From NCBI GenBank assembly GCA_016098155.1, contig JAAAJB010000251.1, positions 1 through 48,106 of the forward strand: a stretch of 48,106 nucleotides of DNA, written 5' to 3'. Below the pieces are notes generated by a model, which had not been told where the DNA came from, searched no databases, and was given only the letters and a program-made list of their open reading frames with translations. Below, in pieces: positions 11,003 through 23,704 of this stretch; position 1 is the stretch's first letter, and the number at the start of each line of letters is the position of its first letter. The stretch is from Actinomortierella ambigua (lineage: Eukaryota; Mortierellomycota; Mortierellomycetes; Mortierellales; Mortierellaceae). The position numbers were made by a program, and so were the translations under genes.

Positions 11003-14000
11003 ATGGCTACCCTATCTGCTCAACCACGGTTCCTAAGCTCAATCACCCTCGACCGAGCTGCAAAGTTCATATCGCTTGAGGCTTTTAAAGACGTCAATCT
11101 GACTGCCTATCTGTATTCACACCGCTCGAAAGAAGCCATCACTGACCTGTCTGTCTACTCTGTCCCTGAGCTCAAGCGTATCCCCTTCAAGGATGCCATT
11201 GCGAGCAAAGCGTACACGCCTACCAAGGTCGGCGAGAGCTTTGGGCCAACTTGGGTAAGAGGAACGAGGAGGTCTCTATTAAGGAAGTTTCTTGGCATCA
11301 CTCTCCGTCGTCATTTCCCATCAGTGAGGTTCTCACTCCTTTTTCTCATTTATTGATATAGAGCACGCATTGGTTCAAGTTGTCAATCGACGTGCCAAAG
11401 GAATGGGCTGGACAGCCTGTTGAATTGCTATGGGACTCCAACAGCGAGGCTATGGTGTGGTCTACAAACGGTATCCCTCTCCAAGGTCTGACGGGAGGCG
11501 GTAAGCTACTTCATTTTCTTTGCGTTTCTATGCCATAAGCTTGTTTTGCCCTTGTCACATCGATCATTGTTGGTTTTTTAGGACTAATTCGCAAGTCATG
11601 TTTCATACTTGAAAATTGAAAAAGGTGGAGACACACGTCGGGTCGAATACGTCCTCACCAAGGGCGCCAAGGGAGGCGAACGAATCCACCTCTTGATCGA
11701 GATGGCCTGTAACGGGCTCTTTGGTGCAGGCATGAATACTCCTATCGACCCTACAGACGAGAATCGCTACTTCCAACTTTCAACAGGTATAGCCGCATCG
11801 ATAGAAAAGAGCTGTGTGAGAAAGTGGGGAAGAAGCAAAAGGGGGGGGGGGTTGATGCAGAGGTGTTCAAGGGGCTTGCACTTAATTTATCATCTAGAGT
11901 GATCCAGAAATACATGACCACTGATCGAGCCCCCTCTTTTCTCTTTTCCACAACCAGTGGAGATCGCTGTCCCCAACAAAGATGCCTGGCACTTGTACTT
12001 TGATGTCCAGGTGATCTTGGGCATGGCCAAAGAGCTCGCGCCGGACAATCCGCGGGGCCAGGAGGCGCTCTATGTGTGCAACCAGATCGTTGACCACTTC
12101 AGTCGAGACAATGTTAGGGGTTCTCTGGAGAAATGTCTCCAGATTGCCAAGGCCTTCCTGAGCAAGAAGGTCAGTCCTAGCAGCCATTTCGTGGCGGCGG
12201 TCGGCAACTGTCATATTGACACATGCTGGCTCTGGCCGTATGCCGAGACACGTCGCAAGACGGCCCGTAGCTGGGCGACGCAACTTCGCCTGATGGAGGA
12301 GTACCCGGACTATGTGTTTGTCTGCTCGGGGGCCCAGCAAATCGAGTGGCTCTCACAAGACTATCCCGAGCTACTGAAGCAGATCCAGGTGGTGGCCAAG
12401 AAAGGCCAGTTCCAACCCCTCGGTGGCACGTGGGTCGAGATGGACTGTAATATCCCAAGCGGCGAGGCGCTCTGTCGCCAATTCCTGTATGGACAGCGAT
12501 ACTTCAAAGAGACCTTTGGTGCATACTGCAACATCTTCTGGCTGCCGGATACGTTTGGATACTCTGCACAAATACCTCAGATCATGACGTTATCTGGCTG
12601 CAAGTACTTTTTCACCCAGAAGCTGTCTTGGAATAACATCAACAAGGTAAATGCTTTTAGCTCTTCTCCCCTATTTTTTTCCGTGGATGGATCATATCAA
12701 CTCTTAAAGATCTGTTAGCCAATATTGACCTTTTTTTTTATTCCTCTGAACTATAGTTCCCCAACACGACCTTCACTTGGGTTGGTCTGGACGGCACAAA
12801 AGTCCTGACTCATATGGCTCCCGCAGAATCGTAAGTGGCGTGTTACAAAAGCGCTCAGTTTTCCAAACCACGCGAAATTCCTTGCAACTCGGCCGACTCT
12901 TACTCTTTTCGTGCTCTTCACGTCCCCTATATTGTCTATGTTCATTTAGATACAATGCCCTAGCGGAAGTCTCCGATCTTACAAAAAGGTAACGTAAGTC
13001 GGTCCTGATTCATGTATTAATTAGATTTGCTCTGATAAACTAAATACGGTCCGTTGTCATTTTATGTGGCTGTTTGTGTAGTCTGAAGAACCACCGCGAT
13101 CTGGCGTTTAGCAATTCTAGTCTTTTGCCCTACGGAAATGGCGACGGTGGAGGAGGGCCACGACGAGATATGATCGAGCGACTCCGACGCATGAAGGATA
13201 TGGTACGACACCTGTTTCTGGGATTGTTTGAAACAGGGGGAGGATTGAACGACACTAGTAGACACTGTAGGGGGTAAACTCACATCTTCATGATTCTCCT
13301 CGATCTAGGACGGTATTCCACGTTGCAAAATGACTGGCGCGGAGGAGTTTTACGACGGCGTAGCAAAGAATGCTACTGGGCTTCAAGAATGGAAGGGAGA
13401 GCTGGTAAGCCCATGAGAAAAAAAATCAACGCCACGGCAACCATTTTTAGTAGAACTCGTCTTGATCACTAAAGTTCTTCCCCTTCCCTCTCAACGTCTC
13501 TCCTCCCGATACCGTTCAATAGTACTTTGAGTTTCACCGAGGAACATACACGAGCCACGCTTCTATAAAGCGGTACAACCGCAAGCTTGAGATTATGTTG
13601 CGAGAGATTGAGATTGTGGCAACGACTTGCCAAACTGTCGGACGGGATTATGTCTACCCGAAAGCCGACCTGGACGAAATGTGGAAGAATGTCCTACTGT
13701 AAGTATTTTTGTTTTCATTTTCTATCATTGGTCACGTTCCCACAGTGGTTAGCGCGTTCATCCGTTTCCTGACTGTATAACTCGAAATCATTTGCATAGA
13801 AACCAACACCACGACGGTCTGCCGGGTTCGTCCATCGAGATCGCCAATAATGACATAAATGCCATCTATAAGGGTGTGGAGACTAAAGGCATGGAACTGC
13901 TTAAGAACGCATTGAGCTGTCTCCACCCGAACGAGAATGGTGCGCATCATCTGCAGGGGTATTATGCGTTCAACTCACTTGGCTGGCCTCGTTCAGAGAT

Positions 14001-16126
14001 CGTAGAGGTGCCTCGAACGGAGTGGTTTGGCTGCTCCCAATACAGCAGCGATGGCAACGTTGGTTATGTGCATGGTAGGTGACTTGTCTTGAGATGATAC
14101 AATCTCCCTTCCCACCCCCTCTCCGATTTTTTATTCATTGGGTTGTCGCCGATATTTTTTCCTTGCTTTGGGTGGTGGTGGCGGTGGTGCTGATAGTTCA
14201 TCACGAAAACGCATTTGGCTTGCAGCGCGTTTCCGAGAGCGCCGAGCTATTGCAGCGTGTTCATGGTCACGCGCAGAACGATGATCTCATTCTGGAGAAC
14301 GAGCGTGTCAAGGCAACGTTCAACCAACAAGGTTATCTGATCAGTTTCTACGACAAGCACGAGGGCCGTGAGCTGGTACCTCAAGGATTACCGGGCAATG
14401 TCCTCGTGTTATTTGAGGACATCCCGTTGTACTGGGACGCTTGGGATGTTGAGATTTATCACCTCAACACGCGACGCGGTATTCGGTCGAGCCGAGCCAG
14501 TCTGGGGCAAGTGGGGCCCTTGAGGGCGTCGATTATGGTGGAGCACGATATTTCGACCACGTCGACGGCGCGACAGGAAATCACGCTGGACAGCGTGTCG
14601 GCACGGCTGGATTTTTCACTGTCGGTCGATTGGAATGAGAATCGGATGGCGCTCAAGGTCGAGTTTCCTTGGGATATCCGATCGGACTTTGTGACGTATG
14701 ACACGCAGTTTGGCGTCATTCAGCGAACTACCACGTTCAACACCAGTGTTGACTTTGCCAAGTTTGAGGTCTGTGGCCACAAGTTTGCAGATCTTTCCGA
14801 GCATGGATATGGCGTTGCACTGTTGAACGACTGCAAGTATGGGTATTCGTGCCATGGCAACATTATGCGGCTGACATTGCTTCGCGCACCAAAGGCACCA
14901 GATCTTCACTGCGATATCGGTAAGGAAAGATTGTGCTGTAAAAGAGCAAAAAAAAAGGGGGGGGGGTTGGACGTTCGATGACATGAGTTGATCTCTCTTT
15001 TTCTTTTCTCATATTACCACTCCTCACTAGGCCACCATGAGATGAAGTTTGCTGCATATCCCCACAAAGGCACCTTCCACGAGTCGCAGGTTGTCCAGGA
15101 GGCATTCCAGTTTAATGTCCCGCTTACTGTCCGGTAATCTTTCAATCGACATGAATGGACAGGGAGTGAATGACAGATTGTCCGAGGAAATGAAAAAGGA
15201 GAGTGTCTCTAACTATCAAAACCGGATCTCCTCTTAAAACGTTTTCACAAACACCATTGTCTCATTTCAAAAAGTGCGGCCACTACCACTCATTCCTGTA
15301 GCCTGGTCGGAACGAGCCTGTTTAGCGTCTGGGGCGCAAAGAACGTGATCCTGGACACGATTAAGAAGGCGGAGGATTCACAGGACATCATTGTCCGCCT
15401 GCATGAAGCCTACGGAGGACGAGCTGTCTTTCAACTCTGGAGGTGAGAGTCAGTTAATTATGGGTGTTTACGGTGATTGGATTATGTTTTAGAAGGCCCC
15501 AACCCCTGTAATCTTTAGACCACAACGGAGGGGGAAGCCACGTTCTGCGGAGATATTTTACGTGTATCGTCTGGCTCGGCTTTGGTTTACCCAGCAGGCG
15601 ATGGGGGTCAAAGCGACTGAGACAACGGTCGTGGTTGGGGCAATTGCCTCAATTGCTTGGTATGTTTGGCAAAATCTAATCTCCCTTTCTGTCTCTCTCC
15701 CTCCTGTTTTTTTCTCCCATTGGTTTCCTCGAGTAGCACGCTGGAGATTGAGAACGTGCGTCGGTGTGACATTCTGGAGCGTGACGGGGAGCATATCGAA
15801 TTTGACACGCGAGGACGGGTGACCGAGCGCATTGTACTGAATGCATTTGAGATTATCACGCTCAAAGTGGCGATCAAACGACGGTAGGAACGACAAAAGA
15901 GTGGTTAAGGATTGTGTGTTGGACCATTCACGGACCTCAGGCAGAGCTACGGCAGGCTGACAATGTAGGACGCCTCCTTTCAGCGCTATCTTTGTGTAAC
16001 TGTCGTAAGAGGGCACCAAACGAATTGTCCATCTGACTGTTTGTTCCCATTATTATCAATTCCTACATCTTGCTACTATTTTCTAGCGCCACGAACGATC
16101 CAGCGGACCAATGGGTTGTGTTGTAG
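11003..16126 (+). CDS. AMS1: GH38 alpha-mannosidase, Ams1/MAN2C1 type
   Basis: Hydrolyses alpha-linked mannose in free oligosaccharides. There is no signal peptide, as for the cytosolic MAN2C1 and the autophagically delivered vacuolar yeast Ams1. About 15 exons (11003-11254, 11362-11500, 11625-11786, 11958-12646, 12757-12830, 12950-12988, 13082-13202, 13309-13404, 13523-13698, 13800-14074, 14197-14919, 15031-15133, 15302-15442, 15737-15883, 16087-16126) keep frame and give about 1,058 residues, close to yeast Ams1. Catalytic landmarks: VGNCHIDTCWLWPYAETRRK, with metal-binding His/Asp, and FWLPDTFGYSAQIPQIM, with the nucleophile Asp. NQHHDGLPGSSI matches the family NQFHDVLPGS block. The C-terminus has the beta-rich ERIVLNAFEIITLKVAIKRR end. 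If the last donor is not used, the protein stops at 15887, 11 residues shorter. Confidence 0.93.
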
Positions 16127-19100
16127 AATGAATACCAGTTGTTACCGTTAGCAGGGATCTTTAAACTATGAGCGGTTGGACCATGAAGCACCGAGCACGG
16201 GGCTCAGCTTGTTTGGACAAAATGTGCAAGAACCATTATCTTTTTTATCAAAGCTCAATTCAAAAATCGTAAACGTGTAGCTTCGCCAGCAGTGGCCAAC
16301 CTTGAGACATGATCCCATCTACAACTGTTTGACTTTTTGTTGTCTTTTGGTGATGATGATGAGAAAACGCCGTTTTGACCTCATGGGTGGACAGCAAGCA
16401 CAAGGTGTTTTTTTCCTGCTCCTTTTCCAAACATTGCGTTAATGAGACGAAACGCTTTAGTGGAAGGTCGTGCACCAAAGTCGAGCACAAAGATGTGTGC
16501 TATACTGCATGCGTCTATCGTGGAGAAACCAATGGTGAGTACTCCTGAACCTGCAGATCATCATTGTCTCTTTGGCTATTGGGATGGGTCACAAGGGAGA
16601 CAGAAAAACGCGGCATCAACGTACCACATGCAAAGTGGGCTGAGATGACAGTCTACTATTTGTGTGTATGTGAGTATGTGGGAAAAAAAAAGTGGGGCCA
16701 ATGAAGCGGATACACCCAATCCTGGTGTATCTTTCTGCATGTTGAGGCGTTTAGCGATTCCTCAAGGAGCATCGTTTCTTATGCAGGATGATGAGTTGTT
16801 GTCTTTTTTTTGCTAGTGTTGGTGTTGGTGTTGGTGCTCTTTCCTCTCCCCCCCCCCTCTTTCGCCTGTTCTCCATCGCCCACATCCTCTTTCGGGGCAT
16901 GCCTAGTGCTTCAAGTCTCTTTTTTTTTCCCCCCAATCTATGGGGCGGGGACATCAATAGCATCGTAGGAAGAACAATATACTGCTTTGCTGAAGTTTCA
17001 ACTGGCCACTAAAGGTCAATGCCACTTCATTTTGTTATCACAATTTGGCCCCCCCCCCTCGCCCTTACCTCACCTCTCTCGACCTCTCAGAGTTGACTAA
17101 CAGTCCCTTCTTGTCCAAGAGAATGACTGAGCGAATTACTCATTCCCTCCCCTAGAAAATGAGGGTACTACGAAACGAGTCTAGGACGAGATGATATTGG
17201 AGTAAGTAATGAAAAAAAAGGGAAGAGGGTGGGTGAAAAGAGGGGCGAAAGGGAAATCGCATCCCTGTCCCCCCCTTCCCTCCCTGCTGCCCCTCTCCTC
17301 AGGTTCCTCGGACCCTAAAAATGGCCTATTTTTTCACAGGCCGCTCTTAGGCAGCAGCAGGAGGGGAGGGAGAGAGAGAGAGAGGGGAGGGACAGCACAA
17401 AGCGACAGGAGAGGGAAGGAGTTTCTTGTCCAGCAGCTCACAATCAGTTGTGTACATCGGTGTACCGTTTTGACAAACTTGGTGTAGGGTTGTCCATTGT
17501 GCGACCCCGAGTTGGGATTGGGTGAAGGGCATGTTCATAGCTGGGCCAACGAATGCACCCGCGTGGTAGGGCTCTAGGTGGCAATTGGTTGGAAGGTTGG
17601 CATGTTTTAGCCAATGGCGGGTCCAGACACCTCTAAATATTTTTGTGAGGGACTTTAAACCTTGTTGCAGAAAACTGCTGAGAGTATTTTACTCTATTTT
17701 GTTTTTTTGTGTTGTGCGACAAAATGTTGCACGACTCCAAAGAACAATTGTCTGTACCATTCACGCGCTAGGGATGGACGGACCGAAGGAAGGAGGGGGA
17801 GAGAAAGTTGCGTAGTAAAGGCTCAAGAGTTGGGAAAAAAAAAGAGATGTGAAAATGCGTCGATGCGTCGATGCGTGTACGTGTGTGTGTATGTGTGTGT
17901 GTAGAGGATGAGAGGGGAAGGAAAGAGGGTTGTCCTACATTGGCCCTGGGGAGGGGAAGGGGTTTCTGCGTAGGGCTGAGATGGTGATGGATTGGGCCAC
18001 GCGCGTGCTTAGGTTGCGACAGGAGAGTGGACGATGTGAGACAGGACAACGGTATGGGTTTCTCTGCGATAATAGGGGCTAGATGTGTGTGAGTGATCTA
18101 CGCGGCGCAGTGTACATTTGTTCTTTTTCATCAAGTAATTGTCTCGACCATTTATGCACAAGGGGGGAGTGTAGTCTCCCTCAGTCTCTTTTTGTTCAAA
18201 CTCGTTAAAGGGGACGGGGAGTAGCGGCAGGGATACGTTAGGCGCGATCAAGCCGAAGACGATAGTGGGGTAAGCATAGTATGCGTAAGTGTGTGAGTGA
18301 GAAGAAGACATGTGGTAGGTCAATAATGTGTATAAAACGTGTGAGTGTGTGTGGCAGGCGAGAACGAGAAAGAATAAAGGCCCCACCACCATCTCTCACT
18401 CTTTAGGACAAGTGGTGAATGTTTCGCCAGCAGGGGGGAGGTCGGTCAAAAATGGATGAATATGGACGGTGGTGTGTGTCATCCTTCCAAAATGGGAGGA
18501 GCGCCTGGACACACGGATAAACGGGCCAGCAGAGAGATGGACTTTCAGAGGGGGAGGACAGAGCGCAAGATAGGGCTATATAGGGAAGCTACGCAGTGGT
18601 TGGCTAGGCCAGGGGTGGGCAGGCAGGTTGTTGGGCACCTACCGTGAGTCCACGCTTGTTGGTAAACGAGTCTGATTGGGCGGATGGTCTCGGTAAGTCA
18701 GCCAATCAGCCACGATCAGTGGATCGGAGAAGAGGGGGGGGGAAGGGGCAGGGGAGGAAAACAGTGGCCATCTTTATTGTCCACTTGCCTATTGTAACTC
18801 TGATTGTAGAGCATATTTTGGCTGAGAGGGTTTGTTGTTTCCCGTTTTAGTGGTCTCCTCCCAGCAGCAGCTGCAGGCTTTTGCCCTATTTTGCTTAGCG
18901 ACACTCCGCTCCACGCTGCTTTTGGATTTGCTCATGCTCTCCTCATCCCCATTTGGTGGTGCGGTCAAACTGCTGCAGTTGGTTGCAGTTGCTGCTTCTG
19001 TCTTCTTGCGCCTGCCCCTGCTTCTCCTGCACCTGATACAGCATTCTCACTATAAAAGGCTGTCCCCGGATCCTCTTTTTTTTTTTGGTGTTTTCCTCAT

Positions 19101-19322
19101 CCTTCTCTCCCTTTGTTCTGCCACTCCAAAAAGAAAGGGTCTCTTTCTCTTTCTCTCTCTCACTCTCACTCTCACTCTCCATTCTACCCCTTTCCTTTTT
19201 TTTTTTTTTGCTCCTTCTTTCGTTCCTACCTTTGCCTCCGTTTCTCTCTCTCTCTCTCATTCTTCTCCACTCTTCTTCATCACTCACCCGCAGACACTAC
19301 CCCACCTCTTTAATACTACACA
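16127..19322. other. 3.2-kb gene-poor region upstream of the phosphate transporter
   Basis: No supported protein-coding gene. It contains homopolymer C/G tracts, GT-rich repeats (about 17877-17903), GA/CT stretches and short open frames without family similarity. Two promoter-like spots face right: a GTGTATAAAACG box near 18329 and the TATAAAA at 19051. No CACGTG/CACGTT Pho4-type site was noticed near the transporter. Confidence 0.5.
19051..19057 (+). promoter_or_regulatory. TATA box of the phosphate transporter
   Basis: TATAAAA lies 272 bp before the ATG at 19323. A strongly CT-rich leader (about 19134-19290, TTTCTCTCTC-like) follows, typical of highly expressed fungal promoters. Confidence 0.7.
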
Positions 19323-21019
19323 ATGTCTGAAAAGTACGAGAGCAACTCTTCCACTTCCACAGCTGGCGGCCCCATCGACAAGGCCGATAACGGCTCCCTC
19401 GCTGACGCTTCCCCTGCCGCCAACCTTCAGGCCCTGGACGATGTCTCGTCCTGGAACTGGTTCACGATCCGTACCCTGATCACCTCCGGTACCGGCTTCA
19501 TGACTGATGCCTACGATGTCTTCATCATCAACCTGATCGTTCCCATGCTTGGCTACGTCTATTTTGCCGACAAAGGTGGTCACATCCCCCCCAACATTGA
19601 GGGCCCCCTCAAGGGTATGGCCTCCTTCGGTACCTTGGTCGGCCAGCTGATCTTCGGCTACCTCGGTGATGCCAAGGGCCGCAAGTCCATCTATGGTGTG
19701 GAGCTCATGATCATCATTCTCGGCACCCTCTGCTGTGCCATGGTCGGCTCCAATGTCCGCGGCGCCACTGCCATCCAATATCTGACCTTCTGGCGCTTCA
19801 TTCTCGGTGTTGGTATCGGTGGCGATTACCCCATGTCCGCCACTGTGACCTCCGAGTGGGCTGCCGCTGGTCGCCGTGGCCAGATGATGTCCATCATCTT
19901 CTCTATGCAAGGTATCGGCAACATGATGGCCTCCATCGTCACGATCATCGTCCTTGCCAGCTCCAAGAAGTACATCATCGAGGATCAAATGAACCTCGAC
20001 TGGGTCTGGCGTATCTGTATAGGTGTTGGTGCCATCCCTGCCGTGTCCACCATCTACCTTCGTCTGACCATGCCCGAGTCGCCCCGCTATGCCATGGATG
20101 TCGAAAAGGACATTGAGAAGGCCAACGCTGCCATCACCAATGCCACCGGAAACACTGGGGTGGAGCGTGAGACTGTCACCCGCACTGTCCAGCCCAAGCG
20201 TTCGCACTACCGTGACTTTGTCGAGTACTTTTCTCATTGGGAGAACGCCAAGATCCTGCTCGGTACCTCGCTCACCTGGTTCCTGCTTGACATTGCCTTC
20301 TATGGTATTTCGCTCAATCAGTCCTATGTCCTGAACGCCATGGGCTTTGTCGGCGATGGCACTGTCTATGACAACCTCTGGCGCACGACCCTCGGCAACC
20401 TGACGGTCTCTCTCCTCGGTTTCGTTCCCGGCTACTGGTTCACCGTCTTTTTGATCGAAAAGTGGGGCCGCAAGCGTATCCAGCTTATGGGCTTCTTCAA
20501 CTTGACTATCCTCTTCATCATCCTGTCCGTCTTCTTCAACCAGCTGCAAAAGATTGTTCCTCTGTTCATCGCCATCTTCACTCTGGCACAGTTCTTCTTC
20601 AACTTTGGCCCCAATACCACGGTATGTTGGCTTGCCACTCTGCCTCCTTTTTTGCATAATGATCATCCCACTGCTATGAGTTGAGTTCTTCATAACTGAC
20701 CCAATTACGCCTCCTCTCTCCAAACTAAACCAATTAGACCTTCGTCGTCCCTGGTGAGGTTTTCCCCACCCGTGTTCGTGCTACTGCTCATGGTATCTCT
20801 GCTGCCTCGGGCAAGCTTGGTGCCATCATCGCCACCTTTGGTTTCAACCAGCTGGTCGAGATTGGCGGTGCCCCCGGCGAGCATGCTTTCCTGCCCGAGA
20901 CTCTTGGTATCTTTGCCGCGGTCATGTTCCTCGGTCTTCTCTGCACCTTCCTCATCCCTGAGACCAAGGGTATGTCCCTGGAGGAGATTGAGGAGCGCGG
21001 CAAGGCTCGCGCCGACTAA
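19323..21019 (+). CDS. PHO84: High-affinity inorganic phosphate transporter, PHO84-like
   Basis: A major facilitator superfamily proton/phosphate symporter of the plasma membrane. Two exons, 19323-20621 and 20738-21019, with a 116-bp intron (GT after ACCACG), give 526 residues, normal for the family. The N-terminus is soluble (about 45 residues), then about 12 membrane segments. Diagnostic motifs are TSGTGFMTDAYDVFIINLIV in helix 1, FGYLGDAKGRKSIYGVEL (loop 2-3), GVGIGGDYPMSATVTSEWA in helix 4 (the phosphate-transporter signature), the PESPRYAMDVEKD loop, and PETKGMSLEEIEE after helix 12. Codon use is strongly C-ending, unlike its neighbours, suggesting high expression. A polyadenylation-like AATAAA lies at 21160. 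Confidence 0.95.
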
Positions 21020-21300
21020 AGAAAAGAGAGAAAAAAAAACACCATGCATGAGAAAAGGTTTGGCGTTTTTTTCTCTTCTTGAAAAGATCCCTTTTGACTC
21101 AAAAGGGATTGTGTACAATATACCAAGGTCTTTCTAGAGGTCAATCCCATTGTATCAATAATAAAAAAAGTTATCAATATCATAATGTTTGATCGTGGTG
21201 GCAACTGTGACTGTGATATTGATCATGTTTCTGCGGGTACGGCACGCAGGGCGTTCATCATTCATCTCTCACCTCTAAAAAATAACATCACTACTTCAGC

Positions 21301-23704
21301 ATGCCTGCAGATTCCATTATTCCGGACATTCCAGGCGTTGTTGTCGATCCACGACTGGAATTCCCACTTCGGGAGCGCATCAATCGTGTTGTTGGTCAGA
21401 ATGGCAATAGGTACAGGGGCAACCTATCACTTCCGAGAAGCTACCGCTGGATTGGATTGGCTGATATCTAACTCACTTTCCTTACTGTGGCCACCCATCA
21501 TAAACATCCTGTTACTGTGTACTGGCTCCATGGCATATCTTCAGATTCATTGGTACGACCATATGCTCTATGACTTTTGCGGCGTGAGTAAGAGGAGCAA
21601 GTCTTTCACCCACGAGGCTTCGTGACGAAAGAAGAGGAGATGAACAAGCTGTGTAAAGCTAATATGATCTGTTTGTGCTATCGTCATGAAAATTAGGTGC
21701 CCAGCCAGTGAGTTTTACACGACAGAGCATTCAGGAGCTGAAGAACGAAGAGTACGTAACCGCAGCGTCAGGGGAAGGCAGTCTTGGGCCGAGCACAGAC
21801 AATTGTATCAGGATATCAGGAGTACGAAAAAAAAAGGTCTGTGGACAGGCTATTGGAAAGAGTCAAAGCTTTTAAACAGTGTCTTTGTGCGGTTGGATCC
21901 GTTTGATTGGATTGAATCAATAGCTATTTCGTCTCTGAAAAGTCGGATGGCATCCGTCTTCTCATGTACTGTGTCCTCCACGAGAATGGACAACAGCAAG
22001 TGTTCTTGGTACGTCTTTCTTCTCTTCGAGCAAAAGAAGAAATCTCTTTTTTGATATACGGAAGATGGCCATTCGGTTCATTCTCACCCCACAATGGGCG
22101 ACCAATCTCAAAAACTTATCGTATTCGCATTCTTTTTTTTTCTATGCTGGGATGAATGAAGGTGGATCGCAAGAACAAGTTTAGTTATGTACCACAATTA
22201 CGCTTCCCACTGCCTGGTCAACCAAATGTGTGGCATAATGACACCATTGTTGACGGCGAGTTGATTGTGGACCGCGAGCCTAATGGCCAGCTGACAACGC
22301 GTTTCTTGGCCTTTGATCTACTGGCGGTCAATGGACAAAATTTGATCCACAAGCCCTTCGGAAGCCGGTTAGCCGTAAGTACACGGGCTATCTTTTTTAC
22401 CTTTTTTTCGTGTGTTATCATGCAGCCACATCTACGCTCTTAGCGGCGAAATAGCAATGGGCAACACGTCAACTGAACAGTAAGATTCTCCATTTTTTTT
22501 TATTTGTTCAAACACTTTAGCGTATGCAACAAGAATTTATTAATCCATACAAGAAGATGTTGCAAACCGCTAACCCAGAATTTAGAATGGCACAGCCATT
22601 TAGGTAAGTTCTGTTAGTAGCATGAACGAATTAATTAGATCACCTCTTTCCATTGTTCTATCTCTGCCACTATCGTAGTTTGCCACTTGCTCACACACCA
22701 TCCCATTCTCTTCTCTACTGCGTCGATTTTTTTCTGATAGAGTGTCTGTGAAGGAGATGCAGCGATCCTATGGTCTTTTAAAGATGTTTAATGAGATCAT
22801 CCCCCAGCTGAAGCATGGAAGCGATGGCCTCATCTTTACCTCCGCATCAGCCCCCTATGTTCTCTCAACCAACGAGAAGATGTAAGTTTTTTTTTTCAAC
22901 CAGCCTTGTATGATACTTAGGTTTTCAATGGATTGTCATGTTACTGATTCACTCTGTCATACTCCCCCTCTTCCATCTCTGAAGGCTCAAGTGGAAGCCA
23001 CCGAGCGAAAACTCGATCGATTTCAAGGTGGCACTTGAATTTCCAGCGAACCCTCGCCAGCCAGGAAGCTTTGATTATTCGGCCAAGCCGAGATTCATGC
23101 TTGGGCAGTGGGAAGGCGGCAATAATTATTCACCCTTTGGTGAAATGTTTGTCAGCGATGAACAATGGGAACAGTACGTAGGAAGAAGTCATTTTTGTTC
23201 GGTCGTGTGTTGGTCGAGCAGGATGCTGGATCACATCACTTACACCACGTTTTCTTTTTTTTTTCTTTCCATCTTGGCCTTATTCGCCTCTCTCTCTCTC
23301 TTCTAGGTGGAAGGCATCCAATGAGAGACTGCAAGGCCGTATTGTCGAAGTTGTATTCTCACCGCAGGTGCGAGGGTGGACATTTTTCCGCTTCCGTGAT
23401 GATAAGCAACATGGGAACCATTCTTCTGTCGTTGCGAAGGTGGTCGTAAGCATTCAAGACGGAGTCGAAAGGGATGAGGTACGTAGAAAAATTATGGAGA
23501 GGAAGGAAGGAACCTTTGAAGACTGGTAAGAGGGGGTGGAAAAAGAAAGATACTTGGAATCTGGTCAAGAATCGCATTCTAACGAACTCTGGTCCAACTT
23601 TTTTTTTTTTATTTTTCTCGCTCTAGCTCCTGAGTGAGATGCCCATGATCCGAGATGCTTGGAAGCAGAGAGAGGCTCAGGCACAGATGCAACATCATCA
23701 CTAG
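21301..23704 (+). CDS. CEG1: mRNA capping enzyme, guanylyltransferase subunit
   Basis: Transfers GMP to the 5' diphosphate end of nascent RNA polymerase II transcripts in the nucleus. Exons 21301-21410, 21545-21552, 21697-21751, 21924-22008, 22162-22374, 22521-22603, 22741-22881, 22985-23173, 23307-23478 and 23627-23704 total 1,134 nt, giving 377 residues. The second exon is 8 nt (ATTCATTG) and restores RFIGAQPVSF, the conserved block before the active site. The catalytic lysine is in motif I, SEKSDGIRLLMYC. Other nucleotidyltransferase motifs follow: DGELIVDRE (III), HGSDGLIFTSA (IV) and LKWKPPSENSIDFKV (V). The OB-fold part carries VEVVFSPQVRGWTFFRFRDD (motif VI region). No triphosphatase domain is fused, as usual in fungi. 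Confidence 0.93.

Noticed and set aside
16260..16490. Minus-strand frame after the mannosidase
   Set aside because: Two overlapping minus frames look equally plausible and neither matches a family; probably 3' flank.
19284..20723. A 479-codon open frame antisense to the phosphate transporter
   Set aside because: It follows from the strongly C-ending codons of the transporter on the other strand; composition is Gly/Asp/His-rich without any domain.
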